A stretch of 17,550 nt of DNA from an uncultured Bacilli bacterium (GTDB lineage: Bacteria > Bacillota_I > Bacilli_A > RFN20 > CAG-826): positions 1-17,550 of the forward strand of contig CAJOQN010000076.1 of the NCBI GenBank assembly GCA_905236535.1, written 5' to 3'. Below are positions 6,408 through 13,084 of this stretch, in pieces. How positions within the stretch are numbered: the stretch's first letter is position 1; every line of letters begins with the position of its first letter. The position numbers and the translations under genes were made by a program. Below the pieces are notes generated by a model. The model was not told the DNA's origin and made no database searches. It saw nothing but the letters and a program-made list of their open reading frames with translations.

Positions 6408-7592
6408 TTATGCTTGAGGTCTTTTTCTTAATGCGAAGTAAAGTCCAGTCACCGAGATGATAATCATTCCCGAAACAAGAGAAATGATGAGAACACTTTG
6501 GTTATTGTGAAGTGGGCTTAAAAGACCATTGGTCGCATGTGGGACAACTCTACCAGCCTCCACTCGACCCATGAAGTCGTTATATGCACTAGTGCCATAA
6601 AGCTCAAGAATGTAGTCATATCTTTGAATAGCTTTTTGATAATAAGTGGGAGTTTCAGCATCTTTATCGACGTGTTCTTCTCCGACAAATAAAGCTTTGA
6701 CAGAAGAACTTAAGGAAGAATAAGAAGCCGCAAATCCATTCCATCCACTTTTGGTGGCCGCACAATTTGCGCCCAAGAAGTCTTCCGCCCATTCGTCAGC
6801 GGATGCTAATGTTGGAGTGGTGACATAAGTATTATGAGTGCTGATATTATGGAACATCGAATATGTTCCAGCGGTTGTACAATTGATGTTATTGCTTTGA
6901 TCACCAACGATAATTTCACTCAAAGAAGAGTGAGTTGAATAATTGGCATAATAATACATTTTTTCAAGCGGAACAAGAATTTTAAATTCATCATTTTCTC
7001 CAAGGTTGATGTCACCATAAACTTCAAAGGTGTCACCACTAATTTTCGCGTTGCGGAAGATGAAATTTGCGGAGCCCCTCCAACTATCAGATTCGGCGCC
7101 TACATAATATCTCACCATCGAGGCAACATTCCAATCATAGACATAAACAACATTGCCCATTGTCAAATTAAGAGCGGAATTCCATTGTTTGCCTTGAGAA
7201 TATCCATCTGCAGCATTGGTAACCTCAGGATTAAAGCGATAAAAATCAACGACCGTATTTGAGCCCGCGAATGGATCAAAATAATTAGAGGTTGTGTAAG
7301 GAAGAATGTAATGGTGGGTGCCAGGTGTTGTTTGAACTAAACCAGTCCATAAATCGCCCATCTCTCCAGCATCACTATTGTTATAAATATGAGCGGCTAA
7401 TTTGGCGTTATCATTATCCCAATAATTACCTTCACCTACATCTTGAAGCTCAATAGCAATTGATCCATTATAAGAGGGTAAAACTGCAGCATAAGCGGCT
7501 TTCATTTCTTTTTTGCTTGCTAATCCCATCAGAGCACCCGCGCTTAAAACAGTGGCTAAAACAAAGATAGGAAAAATTTGTTTTTTCTTCAT
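6408..7592 (-). CDS. Secreted, C-terminally anchored surface protein
   Basis: I cannot assign this 394-residue protein to a named family. The N-terminus is a signal peptide: MKKK, a hydrophobic stretch to about residue 24, and possible cleavage after the Ala-rich KAAYAA. The C-terminus has a single membrane segment (about 366-388) followed by RKRPQA, the layout of a cell-surface protein held by a transmembrane anchor; there is no LPXTG signal. The exterior part is rich in Tyr, Trp, Asn, Ser and Thr. Its first half (about 43-240) has the aromatic beta-sheet look of starch- or sugar-binding modules, but no motif proves this. A GGAGG site precedes the ATG. Terminators on both sides make it a single-gene unit. 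Closeness to malQ hints weakly at glucan binding. Confidence 0.75.
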   Translation of the reverse strand: MKKKQIFPIFVLATVLSAGALMGLASKKEMKAAYAAVLPSYNGSIAIELQDVGEGNYWDNDNAKLAAHIYNNSDAGEMGDLWTGLVQTTPGTHHYILPYTTSNYFDPFAGSNTVVDFYRFNPEVTNAADGYSQGKQWNSALNLTMGNVVYVYDWNVASMVRYYVGAESDSWRGSANFIFRNAKISGDTFEVYGDINLGENDEFKILVPLEKMYYYANYSTHSSLSEIIVGDQSNNINCTTAGTYSMFHNISTHNTYVTTPTLASADEWAEDFLGANCAATKSGWNGFAASYSSLSSSVKALFVGEEHVDKDAETPTYYQKAIQRYDYILELYGTSAYNDFMGRVEAGRVVPHATNGLLSPLHNNQSVLIISLVSGMIIISVTGLYFALRKRPQA

Positions 7593-7664
7593 GAATAATC
7601 CTCCGAAAAAATTGATTAAACTTATTTTAATACAATAGGTGATATTTTGCTATATCTAACGAGC

Positions 7665-7700
7665 AAAAAGAAAAATTGTCGCTCAATCGCGACAATTTTT
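7665..7700 (-). terminator. Terminator after aqpZ
   Basis: A perfect inverted repeat (core AATTGTCGC / GCGACAATT, 7674-7682 with 7689-7697, extendable to 12 bp) has a 6-nt loop. TTTTTCTTTTT follows on the minus strand. It lies 18 bp past the aqpZ stop and isolates the gene from the surface-protein gene downstream. Confidence 0.9.
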
Positions 7701-7718
7701 TAAAACCATAATTTATAA

Positions 7719-8450
7719 TTATTCGGCTTTTGGTTCTTCTGCTTGTTCTTTCTTTTCTTTGTGAAGAAGGGAATAAACTAAAGCAGCGAGAGCACCACCA
7801 GCGAGTGGGGCAAGTAAGAAAATCCAAACTTCTTTTATTGGTTCTGCTTCACCGTTAAAGATTAAAGCGCCTAAAGCGGTCGCTAAGCTTCTAGCTGGGT
7901 TAACGGATGTTCCGGTTAAACCGATGCCGAGAAGGTGAACGAGTGTTAAAGTTAAACCAATGATTAAACCCGCTGGTCTATTAGCATCGCTAGCTTTGGC
8001 GGTGACATTAAGGATGACATAAACAAAGACGAAGGTTAAAACTAATTCAGCGAGTAAAGATCCGATAATCGCACCGGCATTCCAACCGACGTTTACATAA
8101 TTGATAATGCTGTTGCAAGCATTACCAGCAAGGGTTAATTGACTCATTTTGGCAACTCCGAAGAGTAAGAGAGCGCCTAAGAATCCGCCTAAAATTTGCG
8201 CGCAAACATAGACTAAGAATTCTTTTAAGGTCATTCTTTTGGCTAATAAACAACCAAGGGAAACAGCAGGGTTGATGTGACAGCCAGAGATTCTACCAAC
8301 GGAATAAGCCATCGCGACGATAACTAAACCGAAAGCTAAGGATGTGGAGACAAGTTCACCACCGGTTAAAGCGGCAACACCACAAGCAAAGAACACTAAA
8401 ACAAATGTTCCTAAGCATTCACAAAGACCCTTTTTAAGTAAATCTTTCAT
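7719..8450 (-). CDS. aqpZ: Aquaporin Z-type water channel
   Basis: This 243-residue integral membrane protein of the MIP family has six membrane helices and two half-helices with the NPA motifs (60-62 in CHINPAVSLG, 184-186 in TSVNPARSLA). The selectivity-filter residues match those of E. coli AqpZ: F40 (SLAFGL), H172 (TLVHLLG), T181 and R187. A water channel is therefore favoured over a glycerol facilitator, which would have Gly and a wider filter. A charged C-terminal tail rich in Lys and Glu is cytoplasmic. GGAGG lies 9 nt before the ATG. The gene has its own promoter and terminator, and is divergent from msrA. It suggests osmotic adjustment; transport was not inferred beyond the filter residues. 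Confidence 0.93.
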   Translation of the reverse strand: MKDLLKKGLCECLGTFVLVFFACGVAALTGGELVSTSLAFGLVIVAMAYSVGRISGCHINPAVSLGCLLAKRMTLKEFLVYVCAQILGGFLGALLLFGVAKMSQLTLAGNACNSIINYVNVGWNAGAIIGSLLAELVLTFVFVYVILNVTAKASDANRPAGLIIGLTLTLVHLLGIGLTGTSVNPARSLATALGALIFNGEAEPIKEVWIFLLAPLAGGALAALVYSLLHKEKKEQAEEPKAE

Positions 8451-8478
8451 TCTTCAATTCCTCCGAAAAACTAGTTTT

Positions 8479-8507
8479 ATTTTATAAAACAAAAATATTT
8501 TATTCAA
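8479..8507 (-). promoter_or_regulatory. Promoter of aqpZ
   Basis: On the minus strand, TTGAAT (8502-8507), a 17-bp spacer and TAAAAT (8479-8484) precede the aqpZ ribosome binding site. Confidence 0.65.
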
Positions 8508-8519
8508 TATCTAAGACCT

Positions 8520-8551
8520 AATTTATTTAAGAATTCACGAATTTATTTAAG
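8520..8551. repeat. Two 12-bp direct repeats upstream of msrA
   Basis: AATTTATTTAAG occurs at 8520-8531 and again at 8540-8551, exactly 20 bp apart start to start (about two helical turns). It lies in the divergent aqpZ-msrA region. The second copy covers the -35 position of the msrA promoter. This arrangement fits tandem sites for a DNA-binding regulator, although AT-rich sequence makes chance repeats more likely. Confidence 0.5.
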
Positions 8552-8561
8552 TTTTTTGTTG

Positions 8562-8570
8562 TGATACTAT
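8562..8570 (+). promoter_or_regulatory. Extended -10 promoter of msrA, probably leaderless
   Basis: TGATACTAT is an extended -10 element (TGn followed by TACTAT at 8565-8570). Six bases separate it from the ATG at 8577, so transcription would begin at or next to the start codon. No Shine-Dalgarno sequence lies upstream of the ATG. No convincing -35 box is present. Confidence 0.6.
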
Positions 8571-8576
8571 ATCAGC

Positions 8577-9068
8577 ATGGAAAAGATAATCTTTTTAGCA
8601 GGTGGTTGTTTTTGGGGAGTAGAGGAATATTTTTCTCGCTTAAAAGGAATTATTTCGACGACCTGTGGATACGCTAATGGTTTAACCAAAAACCCCACAT
8701 ATCAAGAAGTTAAATCACAGTTAACCAAACACGCAGAAACTGTAAAAATTATCTATGATGATAAAGTCATATCTTTAAAAGATATCCTCGGTCATTTTCT
8801 TCGATTTGTGGATCCTTATTCCATCAACAAACAAGGAGAGGATGAAGGAATTCAATATCGCTCTGGTATCTATTATCTAGATCAAAATGATAAATTAATG
8901 ATCAAAGATTATTTTAAACTCGTCTTAAAAGATGATTATCAAATCGAAGTTAAACCCCTAGATAACTTTTATGAAGCTGAAGAATATCATCAAGATTATC
9001 TAAAGAAAAATCCTCATGGATATTGTCATGTTAATTTAAACCTCATCAAAAATGATGAGAAAAAATAA
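8577..9068 (+). CDS. msrA: Peptide methionine-S-sulfoxide reductase
   Basis: This 163-residue enzyme reduces the S form of methionine sulfoxide in oxidised proteins. The catalytic motif GGCFWGVEEYF is at the N-terminus with nucleophile C11; GYANG (about 31-35) and the EYHQDYLKKNP segment near the C-terminus are also family hallmarks. C150 in the GYCH segment is a candidate resolving cysteine. There is no fused or adjacent MsrB, so only one stereoisomer is covered here. The start at 8577 puts the motif at the usual distance from the N-terminus; it has no ribosome binding site and appears leaderless. The gene is divergent from aqpZ and ends in a terminator shared with the convergent hypA operon. 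Confidence 0.95.
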   Translation: MEKIIFLAGGCFWGVEEYFSRLKGIISTTCGYANGLTKNPTYQEVKSQLTKHAETVKIIYDDKVISLKDILGHFLRFVDPYSINKQGEDEGIQYRSGIYYLDQNDKLMIKDYFKLVLKDDYQIEVKPLDNFYEAEEYHQDYLKKNPHGYCHVNLNLIKNDEKK

Positions 9069-9092
9069 AGAGGTAATTTATACCTCTTTTTA
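9067..9092. terminator. Bidirectional terminator between msrA and hypA
   Basis: AAAGAGGTA (9067-9075) and TACCTCTTT (9081-9089) form a 9-bp stem with a 5-nt loop. A T run follows on the plus strand, and TATTTTTT follows on the minus strand, so it can end both convergent transcripts. It starts inside the msrA stop codon and ends within the hypA stop region. Confidence 0.85.
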
Positions 9093-9434
9093 TATAACTT
9101 TTATATCGCGAATAGAGACATCTCGCCCGGTGATTAGATAGGTGTGTCCACCTCCACATTTTGGGCAAGTTTTTCCATATTCAGTGGTCTTGAAGGTATC
9201 TTTACAATCCTCACAGTAGGAAATTCCTTCAATGGTGATGTAATTGAGTTTGGTTTCCTTCATATATTCAGTTCTTTTCTTTGCCCATTCAAAGGCATCG
9301 ACAAAATATTCTTTGACCACTCCGGAGACCTCTCCTACTTCAAGGGTCAGTTCCACGACTTTTGAAACTTTGTTTTCTTTAGCCAAAGCTTCGACTTGTT
9401 TAATGACGTGAACGACAATTCCTAATTCATGCAT
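9090..9434 (-). CDS. hypA: Nickel metallochaperone HypA
   Basis: This 114-residue protein delivers nickel to [NiFe] hydrogenase precursors in partnership with the GTPase HypB. The N-terminal nickel site MHE (M1, H2, E3) is intact. The zinc domain has two cysteine pairs, C74/C77 (CEDC) and C90/C93 (CPKCGGGH), as in HypA/HybF proteins of normal length. The ATG lies inside the end of the upstream flavoprotein gene (8-nt overlap), so translation is coupled and the start is well fixed. It is the last gene of hypB-oxidoreductase-hypA. No hydrogenase structural genes and no hypC, D, E or F are in the window, so the client nickel enzyme is unknown. Confidence 0.95.
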   Translation of the reverse strand: MHELGIVVHVIKQVEALAKENKVSKVVELTLEVGEVSGVVKEYFVDAFEWAKKRTEYMKETKLNYITIEGISYCEDCKDTFKTTEYGKTCPKCGGGHTYLITGRDVSIRDIKVI

Positions 9435-12324
9435 CTATGGAGTTACCTGTATTGGGGTGAGTCTTTTGGAATTCTTTATTAGCTTTCTTATAGGCTTTGC
9501 GTTTTTTAGCCATTTCTCGAGCTTCTTTAGAACCAGAATGTAGGACAATCTTGACCGCGCGTTTTAAAGCGTAGGCGGCGAGTCCACCGACCTTCTTTTC
9601 CGCCACTCTCATATTTGACATTTCAGGGTGGTCTCTCACGAGATGGATGGCATCAAAATGACACTTGGTTGTGCAAATACCACAACCGATACATTTATGA
9701 GGATCAACAACCGCAGCCCCACAAGAGAGACATCTACTAGTTTCAATCTTAACTTGTTCTTCACTTAAGGTGTTATGAGCGTCTTTGAAGGAATTCTTAT
9801 AATCGATGGATTCATCCATTCCTTCTTCTTGTCGACCTGCTTCATCATAGCCAGGAAGCATGATGTCTTCTTTATTAAGTGGTGTGAAACCACGATAGTT
9901 ATAAGCAATAGTTGGGTGAGCATCAGGTCTTACATGACGGGCGAGAGCATCCGCAACGGCGTGACCTTGAGCAATGGCATCGATGACAAATTTTGGACCA
10001 CTGAAGACATCACCACCCACAAAGATATCATCATCGGCGGTTTGATATGTAAGTTTATCCGCAAGCGGATAATTTCCATGCCAGAATGTAACTTTGCAAT
10101 CTTTGAGCAAGTCACCCCAAATGATTTCTTGACCGATGGCAAAGATAATCTTATCAGCGGAGACTTCCATTATTTCATTTTCATCATATAATGGTGAGAA
10201 AGCATTAGTTTCTGGATTGATGGTGCGTAAGCATTTCTTTAAGACAATGCCAGTGACTTGGCCTTTATCATTAACCTTGATTTCTTTTGGACCCCAAGAG
10301 TTTTCAATCTTGATATTTTCTTCTAGGGTTTCACGAATTTCATCTTTAGAAGCCGGCATTGAATCTCTATCTTCAAGGGCAAACATCGTCACCGATTTAG
10401 CATTTAAACGATGAGCGGTTCTCGCGCAGTCAACCGCGACATTACCACCACCGATAACGATGACATCACCTTTAAATTCTTCTTGTTTATCTAAGGCTTC
10501 TCTTAAATATTCAACCGCGATTTCTGTTCCTTTTGCGGTATCATTTAAAACGTTTGGACGTCGGCCACCTTGACACCCAATAGCGATATAGAAGGCTTCA
10601 TAGCCTTGTTTTTTTAATTGATTAATAGTGATGTCTTTACCAACTTCGACACCACATTTAATTTCCACGCCGAGCTCTTTGATGACTTCGATTTCCGCGT
10701 CGATTACATCTTTTTCAAGCTTATATGATGGAATCCCATATCTGAGCATTCCACCAGGTTTTTCATTCTTCTCAAAGACCGTTGGTCTAAAGCCCATGAC
10801 CGCAAGGTAATAAGCTGCGGTTAAACCAGCAGGACCCGCGCCGATAATGGCGATCTTCTCTTGGAATTCACCGTGGGTATTAGGAATGATTTTTTCAGGA
10901 ACATATCGATGTTCGCTTTTAAGATCGAAGTCTGCGACGAATTTCTTAACTGCATCGATACTCACGGCTTTATCAATTGTTCCACGGGTACAGGCTTCTT
11001 CGCATCTCTTATTACAGATGCGACCACAGACCGCTGGGAATGGGTTTTGAGTTTTAATTAAAGCTAAAGCTTCTTGATATTTTCCTTCGTGAGCCATCTT
11101 TAAATAGCCTTGGACCGGAACGTGAGCAGGGCAGGCCACTTTACATGGAGCGGTTCCACTTTCATAAGAATCGTGTTTTCGAGCGGTGTCACGATAATTT
11201 TCATCCCAAGCATATTTACCCCATTTAATCTTGTCTGGTAATGGAGCTTGTGGGTATTTAACTTCTTCGCCTTTGGCGTTACAAAGTTTTTGACCGAGTT
11301 TAACCGCACCGGCGGGGCAATTTTCAACACATTGGCCACAGGCCACACAGTTCGCTTTAGTGACATTCGCGGTGAAACTTGAACGAGAAAGGTTTGGAGT
11401 GTTGAATAACATGGATGTTCTTAAAGCATTACAAATCTTCACATCGCAGTTACAAATATCAAAGATTTTATTTTCACCATCAATATTCGTGATTTGATGG
11501 ACAAAACCGTTCTTTTCAGATAATTCTAAGATTTCTAAGGCTCTTTCTTTGCTGATGTAGTGCGCTCTGCCGGTCTCGACCGTGTAATCGGCCATATCAC
11601 CTAGTTGAATACACCAATCATCGACATCGTCGATACAGCCATCTCCCAATATTGCGCGTGAGGCACGGCAGGAACAGATCCCTGCAGAGATATGACCTTC
11701 ATATTTCTTTAACCAGTGAGAAATCTTTTCAACTGGAATTGATTCATTGTTTGCTTCAATCGCCTTTTCAACAGGAATGACATGCATTCCAACCCCATCT
11801 CCTCCTGGAGGAATCATCTCAGTGATTCCAGCGAGTGGGACAAAGGTCATTCTTTCAAAGAAAGAAGCAACTGGAGGATTCTTCGCGATACGGTCCACTG
11901 AGGAATTTAATAATTCCGCGGAACCAGGAACGAAGAATGATAAACGATATCTCTTAATCTTTGGAGCGTCTTCGATTGGAGCTTCAAAACCATAATTATC
12001 TCCATAGTCATATTCGATAAATCCGATATAGGAAAGCTCATCTAAAAGTTGTTGGAGTTTCGCGGGTTCCACTTCTTTGTTCATCTTCATGAGTTCTTCG
12101 AAAACATAGAATTTACGAAGTTTCATCTTGTTGAGAAGACGGACATGGTCGATGTTTAAAACTTCTCGAAGTCCCCAATATTCAGGATCGGTGGTTTTCA
12201 CTCCTCCTAATTTGTGAACAACGACATCGGTAATCTTTTTGGCTAATTTTTTGTATTCTTTTTCATATTCATAGCCTTGTTCGCCTTGATAGATAGAAAT
12301 AATCTTTTCGTTTTGTTCACCCAT
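9427..12324 (-). CDS. 965-residue Fe-S flavoprotein oxidoreductase (GltD-like)
   Basis: This large cytosolic electron-transfer protein has several parts. Residues 1-120 include a possible winged-helix-like segment. Residues 120-300 form a cysteine domain (C217, C219, C230, C238, then C291, C293, C298). A ferredoxin-type 4Fe-4S motif lies at C326, C329, C332, C336. From about 390 it resembles the small subunit of glutamate synthase and NADPH:ferredoxin oxidoreductases: cluster cysteines at 394, 398, 433, 437, 441, 445; FAD-binding GAGPAG at 495-500; NAD(P)-binding GGGNVA at 625-630; and GGDVFSGP near 770. A C-terminal cluster motif follows (C865, C868, C878, C881, C884, C888), then a Lys-rich tail. 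It starts 5 nt after hypB and overlaps hypA. It probably moves electrons between NAD(P)H and ferredoxin-like partners; the real substrate is unknown. The stop is the only TGA among the complete genes of the window. Confidence 0.85.
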   Translation of the reverse strand: MGEQNEKIISIYQGEQGYEYEKEYKKLAKKITDVVVHKLGGVKTTDPEYWGLREVLNIDHVRLLNKMKLRKFYVFEELMKMNKEVEPAKLQQLLDELSYIGFIEYDYGDNYGFEAPIEDAPKIKRYRLSFFVPGSAELLNSSVDRIAKNPPVASFFERMTFVPLAGITEMIPPGGDGVGMHVIPVEKAIEANNESIPVEKISHWLKKYEGHISAGICSCRASRAILGDGCIDDVDDWCIQLGDMADYTVETGRAHYISKERALEILELSEKNGFVHQITNIDGENKIFDICNCDVKICNALRTSMLFNTPNLSRSSFTANVTKANCVACGQCVENCPAGAVKLGQKLCNAKGEEVKYPQAPLPDKIKWGKYAWDENYRDTARKHDSYESGTAPCKVACPAHVPVQGYLKMAHEGKYQEALALIKTQNPFPAVCGRICNKRCEEACTRGTIDKAVSIDAVKKFVADFDLKSEHRYVPEKIIPNTHGEFQEKIAIIGAGPAGLTAAYYLAVMGFRPTVFEKNEKPGGMLRYGIPSYKLEKDVIDAEIEVIKELGVEIKCGVEVGKDITINQLKKQGYEAFYIAIGCQGGRRPNVLNDTAKGTEIAVEYLREALDKQEEFKGDVIVIGGGNVAVDCARTAHRLNAKSVTMFALEDRDSMPASKDEIRETLEENIKIENSWGPKEIKVNDKGQVTGIVLKKCLRTINPETNAFSPLYDENEIMEVSADKIIFAIGQEIIWGDLLKDCKVTFWHGNYPLADKLTYQTADDDIFVGGDVFSGPKFVIDAIAQGHAVADALARHVRPDAHPTIAYNYRGFTPLNKEDIMLPGYDEAGRQEEGMDESIDYKNSFKDAHNTLSEEQVKIETSRCLSCGAAVVDPHKCIGCGICTTKCHFDAIHLVRDHPEMSNMRVAEKKVGGLAAYALKRAVKIVLHSGSKEAREMAKKRKAYKKANKEFQKTHPNTGNSIDA

Positions 12325-12329
12325 GATAG

Positions 12330-13001
12330 TTACTCCTTAAACGTTTTTAATTTATTGATGAAGTATTCTTTGACCTTTAGTATTCCTTCGCCAGTTTTCG
12401 CGCTTATAGGAATGATGGTCGCATTTTTGTTTCTTTGTTTAATCCAATTAATACATTTATCTAAATCGAAGTTGAAATAAGGCAAGGCATCAATTTTATT
12501 GATGATGACAAGATCACTCTTTTCAAAGACCAAGGGGTATTTCAGAGGTTTGTCATCTCCTTCTGGAATGGAGAGAATCATGACATCAAGACTCGCTCCC
12601 GTATCAAATTCGGCAGGACAGACCAGATTTCCGACATTCTCAAGGAAGACGAGATCTAGATCACTAATATCGATTTCATCCAAACCATTCTTGGTCATCC
12701 CCGCATCGAGATGGCACATTCCTCCGGTGTGGAGTTGAATGGACTTCACTCCAGTGTTTTTAGCGATAGAGATGGCATCAACATTACTATCAATATCCGC
12801 TTCCATAACCCCAATTCTCACCTCATCTTTCATCAAATTGATAAGTTTGGTGAGGGTTGTCGTCTTTCCAGCACCTGGGGATGACATAAGGTTAACAACA
12901 AAAACACCTTTGTCTTTTAGATATGACCTTAAAGCATCCGCTTCCAAATCATTATCCATATAGGCAGAGCGGTGAAGGAGAATGGTTCTCACTTGTTCCA
13001 T
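12330..13001 (-). CDS. hypB: Nickel-insertion GTPase HypB, copy 1
   Basis: This SIMIBI-class GTPase of 223 residues works with HypA to load nickel. It has the Walker A motif SSPGAGKTT (40-48), MEADID (66-71), the metal site C96-H97 (GMCHL) and C128 (ENVGNLVCPAEFD), the base-recognition motif NKID (168-171) and a SAKTG motif (200-204). There is no N-terminal CxxCGC or His-rich nickel store, so it is the minimal form. ENVGNLVCPAEFDTG and the CHL triplet favour HypB over UreG. It begins the hypB-oxidoreductase-hypA operon with 5 nt to the next gene. The ATG has no Shine-Dalgarno site, and a TATAAT box ends 8 nt upstream, so the mRNA is nearly leaderless. A second hypB runs divergently 83 bp away. 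Confidence 0.95.
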   Translation of the reverse strand: MEQVRTILLHRSAYMDNDLEADALRSYLKDKGVFVVNLMSSPGAGKTTTLTKLINLMKDEVRIGVMEADIDSNVDAISIAKNTGVKSIQLHTGGMCHLDAGMTKNGLDEIDISDLDLVFLENVGNLVCPAEFDTGASLDVMILSIPEGDDKPLKYPLVFEKSDLVIINKIDALPYFNFDLDKCINWIKQRNKNATIIPISAKTGEGILKVKEYFINKLKTFKE

Positions 13002-13009
13002 ATATCACT

Positions 13010-13015
13010 ATTATA
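13010..13015 (-). promoter_or_regulatory. -10 box of hypB copy 1
   Basis: A consensus TATAAT on the minus strand lies 8 bp before the hypB ATG, giving a leader of only about 2 nt. The -35 position (around 13033-13038) reads TACCAA, a poor match, and falls inside the inverted repeat at 13022-13043. Confidence 0.6.
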
Positions 13016-13021
13016 AATGAG

Positions 13022-13043
13022 AAATATACTTTTTGGTATATTT
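13022..13043. promoter_or_regulatory. Inverted repeat between divergent hypB genes, operator candidate
   Basis: AAATATAC and GTATATTT form a perfect 8-bp inverted repeat with a 6-bp spacer TTTTTG, nearly central in the 83-bp gap between the two hypB genes. It covers the -35 region of hypB copy 1 and lies just upstream of the -35 position of copy 2. It does not match the NikR half-site GTATGA that I know. A dimeric regulator controlling both genes is a reasonable inference. Confidence 0.55.
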
Positions 13044-13060
13044 AATTATTTTCTCTTATA

Positions 13061-13069
13061 TGCTAAAAT
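13061..13069 (+). promoter_or_regulatory. Extended -10 promoter of hypB copy 2
   Basis: TGCTAAAAT is an extended -10 element (TGn plus TAAAAT, 13064-13069). The -35 position reads TTTAAT at 13041-13046. Transcription would start near 13076, about 9 nt before the ATG, inside or next to the short AGGA sequence at 13075-13078. Confidence 0.55.
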
Positions 13070-13084
13070 CTCATAGGAAATAAT

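Noticed and set aside
9427..9429. Alternative genetic code with TGA as tryptophan
   Set aside because: All tryptophans in the conserved genes are TGG and frames are full length without reading TGA; the single TGA is a plausible stop. This one stop alone would not decide the matter, but the absence of in-frame TGA elsewhere does.
10136..11061. Several plus-strand frames of 60-92 codons inside the oxidoreductase gene
   Set aside because: They are shadows of a long conserved coding region with clear motifs on the minus strand.
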